From Dolomedes plantarius (lineage: Eukaryota > Arthropoda > Arachnida > Araneae > Dolomedidae), in assembly GCA_907164885.2 (NCBI GenBank), contig OU015494.1:2779268-2843267 (forward strand): 64,000 nt of DNA. The letters are read 5' to 3'. Below the pieces are notes generated by a model. That model had not been told where the DNA came from, did not search any database, and was given only the letters and a program-made list of their open reading frames with translations. This document shows positions 35,010 to 46,919 of this stretch, piece by piece; the stretch's first letter is position 1; each line of letters begins with the position of its first letter. Both the position numbers and the translations under genes were made by a program.

Positions 35010-36205
35010 CACTGTGGGTAAAGCGATGGTATTTCATTCAGAAAAATTGGCGATAAAATATGTTCCTGATAGTATTTGGAGTTGATCTTGACATTTTTTC
35101 CACTCTCTTTATTTTTAACTTGCCATTATAAGAAAAACCAGCAACAATCATGAATCTCTTAGAAAAACTTTCTTTCGATTCTTTGAACCATGTACTTAAA
35201 TTTTTTTCTCCCCTTTTATGATGATAAATGGCTCTTTTTTGCTGCAATCATTTAAATACACCCATGATTCATCTATTGTGACAGTTGTTTTCCATTTTTC
35301 TTTGGATAAGTGTTTCTTATATAGAATTCTGCAGCATGCCCTGCGTTCAGCGATATGATTTGGAAGAAGACGATGCACATTGCGTTTTTTCGCTTTCTTA
35401 AGATTTAAATCAACGGTTATCATTTTGTCTACAGTGGACACCGAGCATTTTAATGATTTTGCAACTGTCCTTTGAGTAGGGGGATTTTCTTTTAACATTA
35501 AACAATGTACCTTTGCAATAGTCGAAGATGTCCGTTTTTTCCTTGGATACTTGTTTGAAATTTTTGTCCCACTTGAGGCTCGAATTTGACGTTTTTTTCC
35601 TTTCTTGTTGACGATATTACCTATCGACGCTTTAGATATCACAAAACCATGACTCTCACATCATTTTTGGATAACGGAGTATGCATATTTCTCTTCGGAA
35701 AGAGCATAAATGTAGCCTTCGAACCACTGCTTTGTTAAAAACGCCATTTTAAATAAAAACAATACTTTCAAGCCGCAGATTATAATTTTGACTTTTAAAA
35801 ACATAGTACAATTGCAATTATTTCTTTTGCAGCAAACGCCTTTTTATTACCGCTTACCAAAATCGTCTAAAAAATGTGCGAACAGCCTCTGTATCTATAA
35901 AATAGTGTATTTTTATTTATAGTATTTATTTTCTAATCTTCTCATTTAGATCATTTTCCCGCGCGCGCAAACACGTACACACACACACATACATATATAA
36001 GTTAAATATGCAAGTAGCAGGATTATACATATTTATATACAGAGCAGCGTAGGAAAATTGTATTCTATTTTTGTTGCACATTCCTTGTTGCGTTACGTCA
36101 AATTACTGATCTCCCTCTAAACTCCGTGAAATCACAAGAAACGCAGCAGTAACCGTCCGACTCATACATCTCGTGAGGCATAAACTGTTGAACAAGTGAA
36201 GAACA

Positions 36206-38176
36206 GAAAGAAAAAAATTATTTTTTAATTTATTAATCAAAATTTTTAATTATTCCAAATTGAATCATTGGGAATTAAGTAGTGCATGAGTTGAAAATAG
36301 AGTTCATGGCATTTGGAAACATTGGGAGTTAATGCTAGGTGGAAAAAAGTAAATATTTTAATATATTTTGATCTATACATATATCTGAAGCACATAATAT
36401 ATTTTAATGAATAAATAATATATTTTAATGAATTTTAATAATGCATTTATTTATATATTTTAATTTATTTTACATGACATTTTTTAAAACAATTATTAAT
36501 TTTGTTAAGACAAAGTGATACATTGCAGTTTTCACATATTGTTCTTGTGTACGATTTGATACACAATTTGCACCTTCTTTTTCCTTCTATATGACGAATC
36601 CAATGGCCTAAATTGTCAAATCGGACATCATTTATGTGATTTGTTATTTTTGATTACTTGCCTACTGTTGGAGAACTGTCATTGTTTTTTGGTCTCCTTC
36701 TAGAGCGCTGGCATTTATTAGGCATCAATATTGCTTTTGAGACCGATGATTTAAACTCATACAATAGCAAATACTTTGCCTTTGCCCTGATATTTGCTGC
36801 AAATGTCTTCTATAAAGAAGCCATGCATTCATAATACATATATCTAACAAAGGAAAATTATTCTTGGGTAATATCTTTTTGCACGTATGTCGACACGATA
36901 AAGTTCAACAACATATCCATTAGGTCTACACCACCCATCCCTTTGTTATAAACATCAACAATGTGTGGTCTTTTTACATCAATAAAGCTTTTTGAAGCAA
37001 CTCCAGTAAGAAATGTAAGCTGGCATTCTCCCCGGAGCAGTCATATTTTCATATGAGCAAAAAATATTTCCATTTCGGCTTCATTTGTATTGATGGAATT
37101 TGACACGAATACAAATTGGTTCGATTCACGAAATTTTCAATGACGTTATCATCACAAAAAATTTTTAAATATTCAAATGGTGTCATAACTTCATGTGGTG
37201 GTGAAGGAAATTGTCCCTGAAAATCTGTATCAAATTTGGAAAGATCTATTTTCCTCTAGGGAACAGTTACAGGCATTTTATTTATTTATTTTTTTTTGAA
37301 TCACTGATTTTTTTCATTTATTTTTTTTATCCTTTTCTCCATCAAAACACGGTACTTCATCAATTTCTTCCTTATGATTATCAATACTTTCATCTTGTTC
37401 TTCACCTACTACCTCAACTTCAGCTAATTTATTATTCCCAACAGGTAGAAATTGCTTTTTTGTCTCTTCAATTATGGCATTTTCTTTGTTATTGTTTATT
37501 TCAGTATTAGGCATATTATCAATAAATGGTTTACTTACATCATCATCTGAATCCTCCAAGTCAACATCTGATAGATCTCCATTCATTATCAAATTAAGAG
37601 ATTTGTCGATAAAAATACCGATTTTCTTTTTGGCATGTTAAAAAATTTTCAAGCAGATCAGTAGAAGTATACTTATATTCAAATAATACAATTAAAGTAT
37701 TCAAATGTTGTACAACCGTATGCCACATACGCTAGCAATCGTAAATAAGCATTTAGAGATGTTGAGTTGCACACCCCATTCATAATTCCCATTGATGTAT
37801 TTGGAGTCACTAGTTTTTGAAAATATAAACAACAAAAATTTCGGATAACTTGTTTTAAAAAATTGCCAAAATATGATTTTTACACATATTTAAAAATGAT
37901 AAGAGACTAATTTAAACATTATTGTTTTTTTAATTAAATCTAAAAATAAATTGACTTTAACTTGTTTTTAGATTTCATCTGACACTCAAAAATCAAATAT
38001 TTCTTCCTTTACTGGGATAGTGCTGTTATCTATTGGGTAAAGGAAAAAATATTTTTGAATAGCAAAATGTACAAATATTTTAATAATATTTATTTCATGT
38101 CAGTGGCAGTTCTGACGGCTGAGAAAAAAAAATATGAATATCATGATTCCAATTGGCATCACTGGGAGTGAAAGGG
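36206..38176 (-). mobile_element. piggyBac-type element, left end missing
   Basis: The right end reads ...CACTGGGAGTGAAAGGG directly before TTAA (38177-38180). On the minus strand that is TTAACCCTTTCACTCCC, a typical piggyBac terminus. A degraded piggyBac transposase lies inside. I could not find the matching left terminus, and the element abuts truncated copy C near 36205. Confidence 0.72.
36440..37592 (-). pseudogene. piggyBac transposase with internal deletion
   Basis: The acidic N-terminus is at 37592-37314 (DLSDVDLEDSDDD). It is followed near 37250-37130 by FPSPPHEVMTPFEYLKIF, the start of the conserved domain. Next comes DVYNKGMGGVDLMD near 36960-36890, the region of the last catalytic Asp, and DICIMNAWLLYRRH near 36830. 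A C-terminal Cys-rich domain (CKLCIKSYTRTICENC) lies near 36580. Only about 1.15 kb separates the two ends, where about 1.7 kb is usual. The part that normally carries the first two catalytic Asp residues is missing. Several frame breaks exist. It cannot be active. Confidence 0.85.
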
Positions 38177-38446
38177 TTAACTTCGCGAGAGTGCTGTATT
38201 GGTTGTTAGCTGACGATTCCAATGTCCGGACCTAATAACTCCGAAAAAAAGATTTCGGTCTCTTAGCAAGCACGGGGGTTTTGAAGCTGGGAAGGCCTTC
38301 TTTCCATAGATAAAGTTTCATTCCATTTAAGTTATTAGATAGGGCCGAATTTTTAACTTCGCGAGAACGCTGGATTGGCCGTTAGCTGACGATTCCGATG
38401 TTCGGGCCTAATAACTCCGAAACTAAGCTTTCGTTCTCTTAGCAAC
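38177..38446. repeat. Two 94-bp direct repeats, period 176 bp
   Basis: 38177-38270 and 38353-38446 share TTAACTTCGCGAGA, TTAGCTGACGATTCC, CCTAATAACTCCGAA and TCTTAGCAA with scattered changes. The first unit starts at the TTAA used by piggyBac; the second keeps its own upstream flank. Unclassified. Confidence 0.88.
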
Positions 38447-39434
38447 CTAATGGGCATCTCTACATGTCAAATATCAAGGTTTATTCAAATCGGATCGTTA
38501 GAACCGGAGTTACACACTCCCGAACTTTTAAATGCACCAAAGTGCTGGAAACGCCGAGTTCTGTCGTTTCAATCATTTCGCACCTCAATCCGAAACTAAG
38601 CGTAAGATCTCTTGGAGGCCGCACAAGTCGAGAAGGGGGGGGACGTTTTCTTATGTCAACGCTTCAGGTAGACTGAAGTTAAATTTGATTCCAAGCACAA
38701 AAAGATGGCAACGTTGAACTCAATTACAAACAACAAAATTCCCGTTTAATAAAGAACTATGTACACATTTTTTAGATCTGTCGTCGACACAACCTTTGAG
38801 ATCTGCAGCAGGCATGCAAATAAAATAAGTTCAACATATAAGCTCCTACAAAAATATAAGCGCCCCCACAGAATCAGGCATGGCCTTTTTCCGGGGGGGG
38901 GGGGGGAGTCTTGCAAAAAAAAAGAGTAGTTACAGCTCTAACAAACGATGCTCAAGTGATATCCTTTTTATTCATGTCCAGACAAGTTTAGAGCAGAAAG
39001 CGAGGGTTGTAATGCTTAAATAATCGCTAATGCGTGGAAGAGAACAAATAAAAAAACGACAAAGGAGCGAGCATCGCTTTCACGTCCGGCGAAACCGGTA
39101 AAATTCATGGGGAGGTTAGCACCGTGCAAGAGAGACAGAGATTTCTCGCCAAAAAAAAACCCCTAATGTTCGCCAAGGAGAAGAGCGAGGAAGTTTGAAT
39201 AATGTAATTGGTCCATGAGCGCACTGACGTCACGGATTGTCATTGGCCACAGTCCCCCCCACGCGAGGAGCACCGAAGGAAAAATATTCCCACGAAATTC
39301 GAACTTAGGCACAAAAAAAAGCAATCAAAAGAGGAAGTTAAAGGCCAACGCCCGACTTTTTATGACTTAGAGAGATATTGTTGATGAAATTGAGCTAAGT
39401 CATCCCCGAACAATAAATGGGGACCCTACAAGAA
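38447..39434. other. Unclassified GC-richer DNA
   Basis: No coding region. Contains a run of G near 38890 and a GC-richer block at about 39050-39330 with a consensus cAMP-response element flanked by two inverted CCAAT motifs. The hAT element inserted at its right edge. Confidence 0.45.
39207..39246. promoter_or_regulatory. CRE with two flanking CCAAT boxes
   Basis: TGACGTCA is at 39225-39232. ATTGG (inverted CCAAT) lies at 39207-39211 and 39242-39246, about 13 and 9 bp from the CRE. Such clusters occur in real promoters and LTRs. No transcript or downstream gene is visible, so this is a motif-level call. Confidence 0.35.
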
Positions 39435-42400
39435 CAGGGCCGGCGCTAGGGGCGGGCAAGCCGGGCCCCTGCCCGGGGCGGCAACCTTAGGAGGCGGCAA
39501 ATGGGCTGTAAAATTAACTAGTTTATGAAGAAAATGATTAAACCAAGATTCATTTCAATTCTTATGAAAAATTAATAGGTGGACTTGTAATAAAATTAGC
39601 TTTTAATATGTTTTACGAACTTTTTAGTATAGGTACCCACTCACTTTTAAAATCCTCAAGCATGAGAACGACATAAGAAGGTTGGGGTATGTAGTTTTTA
39701 AATAAAAACACGTTTTGAAAGATGAGTAGAGTTTTCGTAACCAAATCCAAAACCGAACGAAACATACAGAGCAATATAGATAAAATATCAAAATATTTCA
39801 GGGAAACCGCTCACAAACATAATAAACTCTTAAAAATGGCTTAAAAATGTATAAAATAAAAATGACCCTTTTTATTATAATTTAAATAAATGGACACAGA
39901 TACAAAGTGCTGTAAAAGAATTTTTTATCGTGTGTTTTAATTTGTCGGAACATGTATGGGGTCGCGAAAAACCTTTCATGACAAGCTGTGACACGATTTT
40001 TACGCTACTATTATAAGAGGAAAAGAGGCAGTTCGATTGTTTATTTATGCAATAATTGCCTTACAGGTTGGTTACTAATGAAGTAGAGAGCGTTACATAA
40101 AATTACTATTTGCCGTGAGTTTTTGAAAATTGTGTCATACAGTGTGTTGCAAAAGTAAGGTGAGTAGGTAATAATTAAAAAATAGGTAGCTTTTCTAAAC
40201 AAATATTTTTATAGCTTCTACAGGATGTTTTTGGAAAAACGCTCAAATCCGTCAATTTTTTTACCACTTTGGTGTTTCATGCAGTAGGATACACCTCCTA
40301 TGAGGGGTAATTTTTACCCCTCTTATTTAGATAGGGAATATGGGCCGAGTGGCACCTTGATTTTAAGGGCTCTTAATTCTTCTTACTACGGTCGGATTTT
40401 TTTTTTATAAATCGTTTGATTTGTTTTTGATATATAGTTAATTTTAAATTTGCCATGAGCCATTTAAAAATTATTTTTTTAAGCATGTTATATTTAAATT
40501 TTGACTTTTTGCTCAGACACGTCGATTTCGTTTTGAAGGAAGTTACTTTTCTTTTTATTTTGTTTTTTTATATTTATCAACCCATATAGGGTAATTTTTA
40601 CCCCTATAATTTAGATAAAGAAAGTGAGTCAAGTGGCACCTCGTTTTGAAAGGTTTATAATTCTTCTTACAACGACGTATTTTTTCGAAAATAATATGAG
40701 CCAAATAAAAGTTATTTCTTTGAGCATGTTACCTAACAGAAACAAGCAAAAGTGCCTGAATAAGGTTCGCTGAATAAGGTTCGCTAATAAATCGCTGAAT
40801 AAGGTTTGATTAAAAGCGAAACGTCAGCAATGGAATAGAAAGTTTTTTTTTTTTTTTTTAACAATTTACCCTAAACAAAGCCAACAAAATCTCGCTTTGA
40901 AACATTCGAAAAATATTCGAAAACGCCTCTGTTTCGTTTAAAAAAAAACAATTATTTTTTATTGAAACATTTTCTTAATTGTTTTTAGAATGTATGATGG
41001 ACGTAAAAGATTATCGGGAGCTTAGTACAAAAGAAAAAGGGTCGAAAAACAAGTTCAAATTTAAAAACAGGCTGGAAGTCTGTTAAGTTACTTACAAGGC
41101 ACGAAAAGGAACGATGACGACACAGAGATATTAGAAGCTGATTCAAATCTTAACTATGAAGCCATTACCAATCAAGCTGCCGATATTGCTCAAGTGAAGT
41201 CTACTCCAGGTATATCCAAAGAACCTACTCCAGGGACGTCCACTGAACGTTCTCCAGGGAAATCCAAAGAAGAGACATTTGCTTTGATAATAAATTCAGA
41301 TCCGGGTTCCTGGCCAACTAGCTTATCAGAAGCCGAAATATATTTTTTGGTAAAAGAAGGAGAACCTCAACCATTAAAGGAATACAGTTTTCCGTATAAT
41401 GATACCGGTCGAAGATTTAGCGCAGTTCATTATTTGAGAAACATGAAAAATGGTGAAAAAGTCATGCGTAACTGGTTAGTCTATTCAATTACAAAAAACT
41501 GTGTTTATTGCTTTTGCTGCAAACTTTTTGGTTCTGTTTTAAGTTCTCTTTCTACTGAAGGTTTTAAAGATTGGAAGCACCTCACTGAGACTTTAAAACA
41601 ACATGAAACCTCTAAAAACCATATCCAAAGTCAAAAATCTTGGATTGAATTTAGTCAAAGAATACAGTACTCTAAAACGATTGACAGTCACTCACAAAGA
41701 CTCATTACCTGCAGAGATAAATTATTGGTACGAGGTGCTTCTACGAATTGTTTCAACAATAAAAATGCTTGCTCAAAATTGTTTAGCCCTCCTAGGTACA
41801 AGTGACAAACTTTACGATTTCAGTAATTACTTGCTCAGTTGGATCCAGTAATGGAAGAGCATATCCGCAGAGTGCTCAAAAAAGAGGAAGTTTAAGTCCA
41901 CTATCTCGGAAAAGATATTCAAAATGAAATAATTATTCTTTTAAGTGAAAATATAACATCTCACATTGTTAGCGAGATTAAAAAAGCTAAATATTATTCA
42001 ATAATTCTAGATTGTACTCCTGATATCAGCAAGATCGAGCAAATGACAGTCTTAGTAAGGTATGTACCCATTGACAAATCCAATCCCAATGAGGTTTCCA
42101 TTAAAATTAATGAAAGCTTTTTAGGCTTTCTTCCGGTTGAAAGATCGTCGGGCTCTGAACTCTCAACTCTAATACTTAAGACTTGAAACCTTGGGATTGA
42201 ATTTGCAGGATATGAGGGGACAGGCTTACGATAATGGGGCCAACACGAGGGGCGATAAATCGGGAGTACAATCTAGAATAAAAGCGTTAAATCCACGAAC
42301 ATTTTACCTCCCATGTAGTAGCCACTCATTAAACTTGGTCGTTGATGACATGGAAAAGGCATCCTTCGAAGCCGCCAATTTTTTTAATATGGTCCAAAAA

Positions 42401-43828
42401 ATATATCTATTTTTTTCCTCATCAACTTTTCGATGGAGCATATTAATAAAATAAGTTCAGGGACTAACTTTGAAACCCCTAAGTGATACTCGTTGGGAAA
42501 GCCAAATAGATGCATTAAAACCACTGAGGTATTAATTAGGAGGGATATACGATGCTTTATTTGCTTTGCTGTTTGTAATAATTCGGAGATTAACAACTCT
42601 ATAAGAGTTGAGGCTTCTGGACTATTAAGTTGTGTTAAACAATTTAAGTTCATGTGCTCCATTGTAATTTGGTACAAAATCTTAAATTGTATCAATCCAA
42701 TAAGTAAGCTCTTGCAGACTAAAGACCATGACTTACCATCTGGTATGGAACTCTTGAAAAATAGCAAAGATTTTTTCAAGGATCTTAGATCGGACACGGC
42801 CTTTAATGCTTTGCGATGCTCGAGAACTCGCCGACGAAATCGACATACCGGCTATTTTGAGCTTACCCAGCCACGTCATAGAGTTCGAAGAAGGAATGTT
42901 AATTTTGACTATGAGGCACGAGATGATCCTATAGAAGATCCTACTTTGAAATATAAGGCAGAGTTTTATTTTTTCACACTAGACCAAGCTATCAATGCAC
43001 TTGAATCCAGGTTAGATTTGATCAGCACCCACAGCAACTATTTCTAGTTTTTATACAATATTTATGATTTAAAAGATACCCCTCAAAACGACTTACTAAA
43101 ATATTGTAAAGATCTAGAAATAGTGTTAACTGATGGGAATTCATCAGATATAAATGCGCTGGACCTGGCAGACGAGATAGTATCGGTTTTGGCCTTACTA
43201 AATAAAAAAGAAAGTCCAATCGAGATTTTAAAATTCATTTCAAAGCTGTATTTTGCTCCAAATCTCGGTATAGTTTTAAGAATCTCGCTTAATCTCCCAA
43301 TAAGTGTGGCAAGTGGAGAAAGAAGTTTCTCCAAATTAAAGTTAATTAAAAATATTTTACGCTCTACAACTACCGAGGATCGGCTAAATGGCTTGACAAC
43401 ATTAGCCATTGAACATGAGCTAGCTGTGATGTCAAAAAATTATCAAAAAATTATCAGAATTAAAAGTGAGAAAAAAAAACCCTTTAAGTTTAACTGTATT
43501 TTTAATAATTAGGTTTTTCTTTTTAGTGGTTCTATAATTTGTTTTACTATCTTTTTAATATATGCATTTTATAATTATATACTAGATTTGTATCTTTTCT
43601 TTTTTTCTGTGCAACCTTAATTTCAATTTAGTGCCAAAATCATATATCAAGAAATTTGTATTTTTGGCAAATCAAACTTCAACATTTTTAATACCAGTTT
43701 CTTTTGCTCACGTTTTATTTTACTACTAAGCGTGGGAAGGGTTTAGGTTATCTCTTTTAATTTTTGTTATAAAGGGGCGGCATTTTACCTTTTTGCCCGG
43801 GGCGGCGAAACTGCTAGCGCCGGCCCTG
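39435..43828 (+). mobile_element. Full-length hAT element, ZMYM1-like family
   Basis: 4394 bp with perfect 15-bp terminal inverted repeats CAGGGCCGGCGCTAG, extended by GC-rich sequence containing GCCCGGGGCGGC at both ends. The flanking duplication ACAAGAA (39428-39434 and 43829-43835) is exact over 7 bp. A degraded transposase runs left to right. Confidence 0.94.
40990..43512 (+). pseudogene. hAT transposase, ZMYM1/TTF-finger type, broken
   Basis: The probable start is ATG at 40990 (MYDGRKRLSGA), with two early stops before the frame opens at 41194. The frame 41194-41805 holds a zinc-finger region (NCVYCFCCKLFG and HETSKNH). A frameshift near 41690 follows. The catalytic region includes YYSIILDCTPDIS (about 41990-42030) and GQAYDNGANTRG (about 42215-42250) and is broken again near 42185. 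The C-terminus 43123-43512 contains SVASGERSFSKLKLIK and LTTLAIEHEL, the hAT dimerisation domain. Several stops and frameshifts make it inactive. It would have cut out the element and joined it to 8-bp targets. Confidence 0.9.
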
Positions 43829-43835
43829 ACAAGAA

Positions 43836-44640
43836 TGCTCATTTTTGATAGAATAGCACGTTTCTTGTTATACGGATAAAGGACTTGCTTGATAATTGGA
43901 GCGAAACTAATTTTTAAGAGGTTTCCTTGAAAGCTTATAGCTGTTAAAATTTACAGACTCGTCATAAAGAAAGTGGCACATGAATCCTGTAAGCCACCCA
44001 CACATCAGGTCATAAGTAAAAATTAAAACAGTATAGCTAAGATGCCAAAGCGTTAACAACGAGGACAGAAATTCCGAGAAATTTCGAGAAAAAAAGATAA
44101 TTGTAAGAGTTATTGAATTTTAGATTATACATTAAAATTAATTTTAATTTAGGATGAGCAGAGTTAAAAATAAAAACTGTAACGAAAATTCATCGTTACC
44201 CAAAGTGTTAAACGTTTCGTGAAACTAGTAAGAGAGGTTTCTGTGGCTGTGTGTGGAGAAATAAGTGTGACGATTTAGTTAGATTCCGAACAGGGTCGAG
44301 AAAAGATATGCCATCATTTGAAAGCAAATGCGAGTACCGAGTAAAAGTGGAATAACTGCAAGGGCAAAGGTGTTAAGTGCCCACATGGTTGTGTGGATGG
44401 GTGGGCACGGGTAGAACTCGCAATGTAGACCCAACCCGTGGTGAGTTCTGGGTTTTTTCAGAATTTTATCTCAGAAAAAAGCGAAGAGCTGCATCCAAGA
44501 CAATGGAAATACACATTTTTAACTATATGGTAAAAATCTGCTAAAAATAACGGACGAAATGGAAACGGAAGATATTTTTTGTTTTTCCCTAAACTTTGCA
44601 TACGTGATCCACCCACCAGTATCCAACTTTTCCGCACTAG
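43836..44640. other. Anonymous DNA
   Basis: Between the hAT element and the truncated Ty3 element. Contains a G-rich stretch near 44390-44420 but no recognisable gene or repeat. Confidence 0.45.
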
Positions 44641-44689
44641 GGCAAAAACAAAATAGAAAACTTTTTTTTACTCTCCACCCTAATGTACA

Positions 44690-44993
44690 TATAGGAATAT
44701 TTTCTTTCGGTATAGGATTTAAAACACCCTCTCCTTTTCCTCGCTTCTTATTATATAGGATAAAGTCTATACAATTTGCTATCACATTTTCTATCTTTTT
44801 TCTGAGTCCAGATATATAAAAGTTTCTCTTCACTACCTCTTCTGTTTTTTGCTACAGCGAAATGTCCTTTGTTATGATTGTCTCTAATAATTTCAGTCTG
44901 CAAGGCCTCAGGGATCACTAATAAATTTCTACCAACGTCATACTTATACAAAACGTTATTCTTTTTCGTCCTTCCCATTTTCGTCTTTCCCAT
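44690..44993 (-). pseudogene. Integrase zinc-binding start, truncated
   Basis: The frame 44993-44751 has IIRDNHNKGHFAVAKN, the His pair of the integrase zinc domain. An overlapping frame (44833 down to about 44690) continues with KKIENVIANCIDFILYNKKRGKG, the Cys pair region, of which only one Cys remains. The family resemblance then ends; the Asp and Glu of the core are absent. Confidence 0.75.
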
Positions 44994-45472
44994 TCTTAAC
45001 TAGATTTCGCAATACTTTTATGTGATCATCATCCTGTTGGGAAGCCGATACTTTAGCTGTCACAAAATTTTCGGAATCGATTATCATAACAGGATTTCTG
45101 CTCAAAGCGTCTACATGTCGCATTTGCATTCCAGATCTATGTTCTATTTCATAATCAAAATCCTCAAGTAACAGAGCCCATCTAGCAATTCTTGTGTAGA
45201 TATCTCGTTTGCTCATAGTCATCTTGAAGGCATTGCAATCGGTGATGATTTCAAAATGAAGACCCAAAACGTAAGTTCTAAACTTTTTTAAACCCTCGAC
45301 AATCACTAAAGTTTCTAGTTCATAACTTGAAAAATTTTTCTGCTGGTCAGTAGTCTTTCTGCTCATGTAATACACTGGATGTAACTGATTATCGTTTAGG
45401 TCGCGTTCCATTAAAATTGCACCAAAACCAAATTGGCTGGCATCTGTATGAATTTCAGTCTCGCTATCTAAA
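44956..45472 (-). pseudogene. Ty3 RNase H
   Basis: The frame 45411-44956 carries FSSYELETLVIVEGLKKFR, FEIITDCNAFKM and VDALSRNP, the Ty3 RNase H pattern. The first catalytic Asp (IHTDAS) is just upstream in another frame at about 45450, showing a frameshift. It removes RNA from the RNA-DNA hybrid during copying. Confidence 0.85.
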
Positions 45473-46564
45473 TTAAAAATACTTAGAACTGTTTTTGCTA
45501 AGCAGTTGTCTTAATGTGTTAAAAGAATTCCTTCCATCCTCGCCAAACTGGAATTTATTTTCTTTCTTCAACAAATCACTAAGAGGTTTGGCAACTAAAG
45601 CAAAATTCGTAATAAATTTTCTAAAATAACTTGCTAATCCAAAAAACGGATGAACCTCTTTAAGCGTTTTTAGTTCGGGATAATTAACAACAGCTTTAGT
45701 TTTGTGAGGGGAAGGATAAAGTTTGCCGTCTTTTATAACATGTCCCAAATATTCAATTTTACTAAACAAGAATTTACTTTTCTTCCAATTTATATCTAAT
45801 CCATAATCCCGAGCAATATCAAGAACTAATTTTAGACGTTTCAATGCCTCATTTTCATCATCTGCTAAAATTATAATATCATCAGTATAAGGCAACACAA
45901 AACCCCTGTTAATTAAATCACGAAATATGTCATTTATAAACCTCTGAAAAACCGCAGGTGAATTGCACAACCCGAAAGGAGTACGCAAAAATTGATACTG
46001 TCTATTATGCGTTGCGAATGATGTGTATGGTTTACTTCTTTCTGAGACCTTCACGTGAAAGAAACCATTTTTTAAATCCAATCTGCTAAAAATACGTGTA
46101 CACTGAAATCTATCCAAAATATCCCCAATCCATGGCAAAGGATACCTATCTTTCATTATAATTTTGTTTAATTTTCTAAAATCAATATAAACATGCTGGG
46201 TACCTTCTTTTTTTACCACTACAACTTGGCTAGAATATTCCGAAGAACAAGGTTCAATTATATTCATGTTTAACCATTCCTGAACTTGTTCGTCAACTAT
46301 TCTGCGTTCTACAAATGGTAATCTTCGAGGTCTATGAAATACAGGTTCATAACGCTTGAGAACAACATTCATTTCAACATATGATTTTTTATTTCCACTC
46401 GGTTTATAATTTGACACTAAGTTACTTATTTCCTTTCTAACTGTTTTGCTCACATCACCACAAATATTTAACTCGTTACATGTGTCAGAAATGTTTATAT
46501 TTAAAATTTCGAATTCATCAGGAACTCTCGGATTATAGACAGTTATACTACCCTTACTAATCAC
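45473..46564 (-). pseudogene. Ty3 reverse transcriptase, one long frame
   Basis: 363 codons with HVYIDFRKLNKIIMKDRYPL, FSRLDLKNGFFHV, FGLCNSPAVFQRFIN, the catalytic box PYTDDIIIL, KIEYLGHVI and FFGLASYFRKFI. The domain is essentially complete. The frame is lost at the boundary with RNase H, so it is a pol fragment and not a working protein. Confidence 0.88.
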
Positions 46565-46717
46565 AACTTCTGCTTAGTTTAAGATATCTACTCCTACTAT
46601 AGCTTCGTAATGCATAACGTAATTAGATACTACACATATTTTGCAGTCAAAAGTTTCCTCGTCAATTTTTAACGAACTGGGAAAAAAGCCTAAGGGTTTG
46701 ATTTTATTATCACCTAT

Positions 46718-46906
46718 TCAGGTCAAAACTGAAGTAAAACGATTTAGTTTGGGCGTTCCTATTTTATGATAAACATCCTCTCTAATCAAGGTCAAAGCGC
46801 TACCTGAGTCCAATAGAGCCGGAATCAGTACATCGAAAATGAAGATTGTTTCACGCATTATTTTCAACGGCTGTTTACACAAAGCTAAGACATTTTCGGC
46901 GCCCAC
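46718..46906 (-). pseudogene. Retropepsin remnant
   Basis: PALLDSGSALTLI is the active-site box. It lies between the zinc knuckle and RT. A stop at 46716-46718 separates it from the RT frame. Confidence 0.75.
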
Positions 46907-46919
46907 AATACATTCATGA

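Larger units (their letters stand above)
29941..35747 (-). pseudogene. DD41D mariner transposase, split and broken
   Basis: Starts MAFLTKQWFEGY at 35747. A TGA lies 28 codons in, before the long frame 35642-35196 with a helix-turn-helix region (RTVAKSLKCSVSTVDKM) and the first catalytic Asp (TIDESWVYLND). Frameshifts follow near 35215 and 35090. The non-LTR element then interrupts it. Beyond it, 30304-29941 carries LHQDKASSHTSKS (second Asp) and SPDVSPMDF (third Asp). Forty-one residues lie between these, giving DD41D. The first 54 codons of the frame that begins at 30465 belong to the inserted retrotransposon. Confidence 0.9.
29887..35891 (-). mobile_element. Mariner-type DD41D element split by a retrotransposon
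   Basis: The terminal inverted repeats of about 31 bp (CAGAGGCTGTTCACACATTT at the left) differ by one base between ends. TA flanks both sides (29885-29886 and 35892-35893). Subtracting the 4693-bp non-LTR insertion and its 12-bp duplication leaves exactly 1300 bp, a normal mariner length. Copies A and B of the host element show the site without the insertion. Confidence 0.93.
29113..36205 (-). mobile_element. Non-coding TIR element, copy C (inverted, hosts nested elements)
   Basis: 29122-29886 and 35892-36205 are the reverse complement of copy B. The left edge begins AGGTATGTCC and meets copy B at a shared TTAA. The far end fades at about 36205, before the outer terminal repeat, so this end is truncated. 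A mariner (29887-35891) splits it. Confidence 0.82.
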
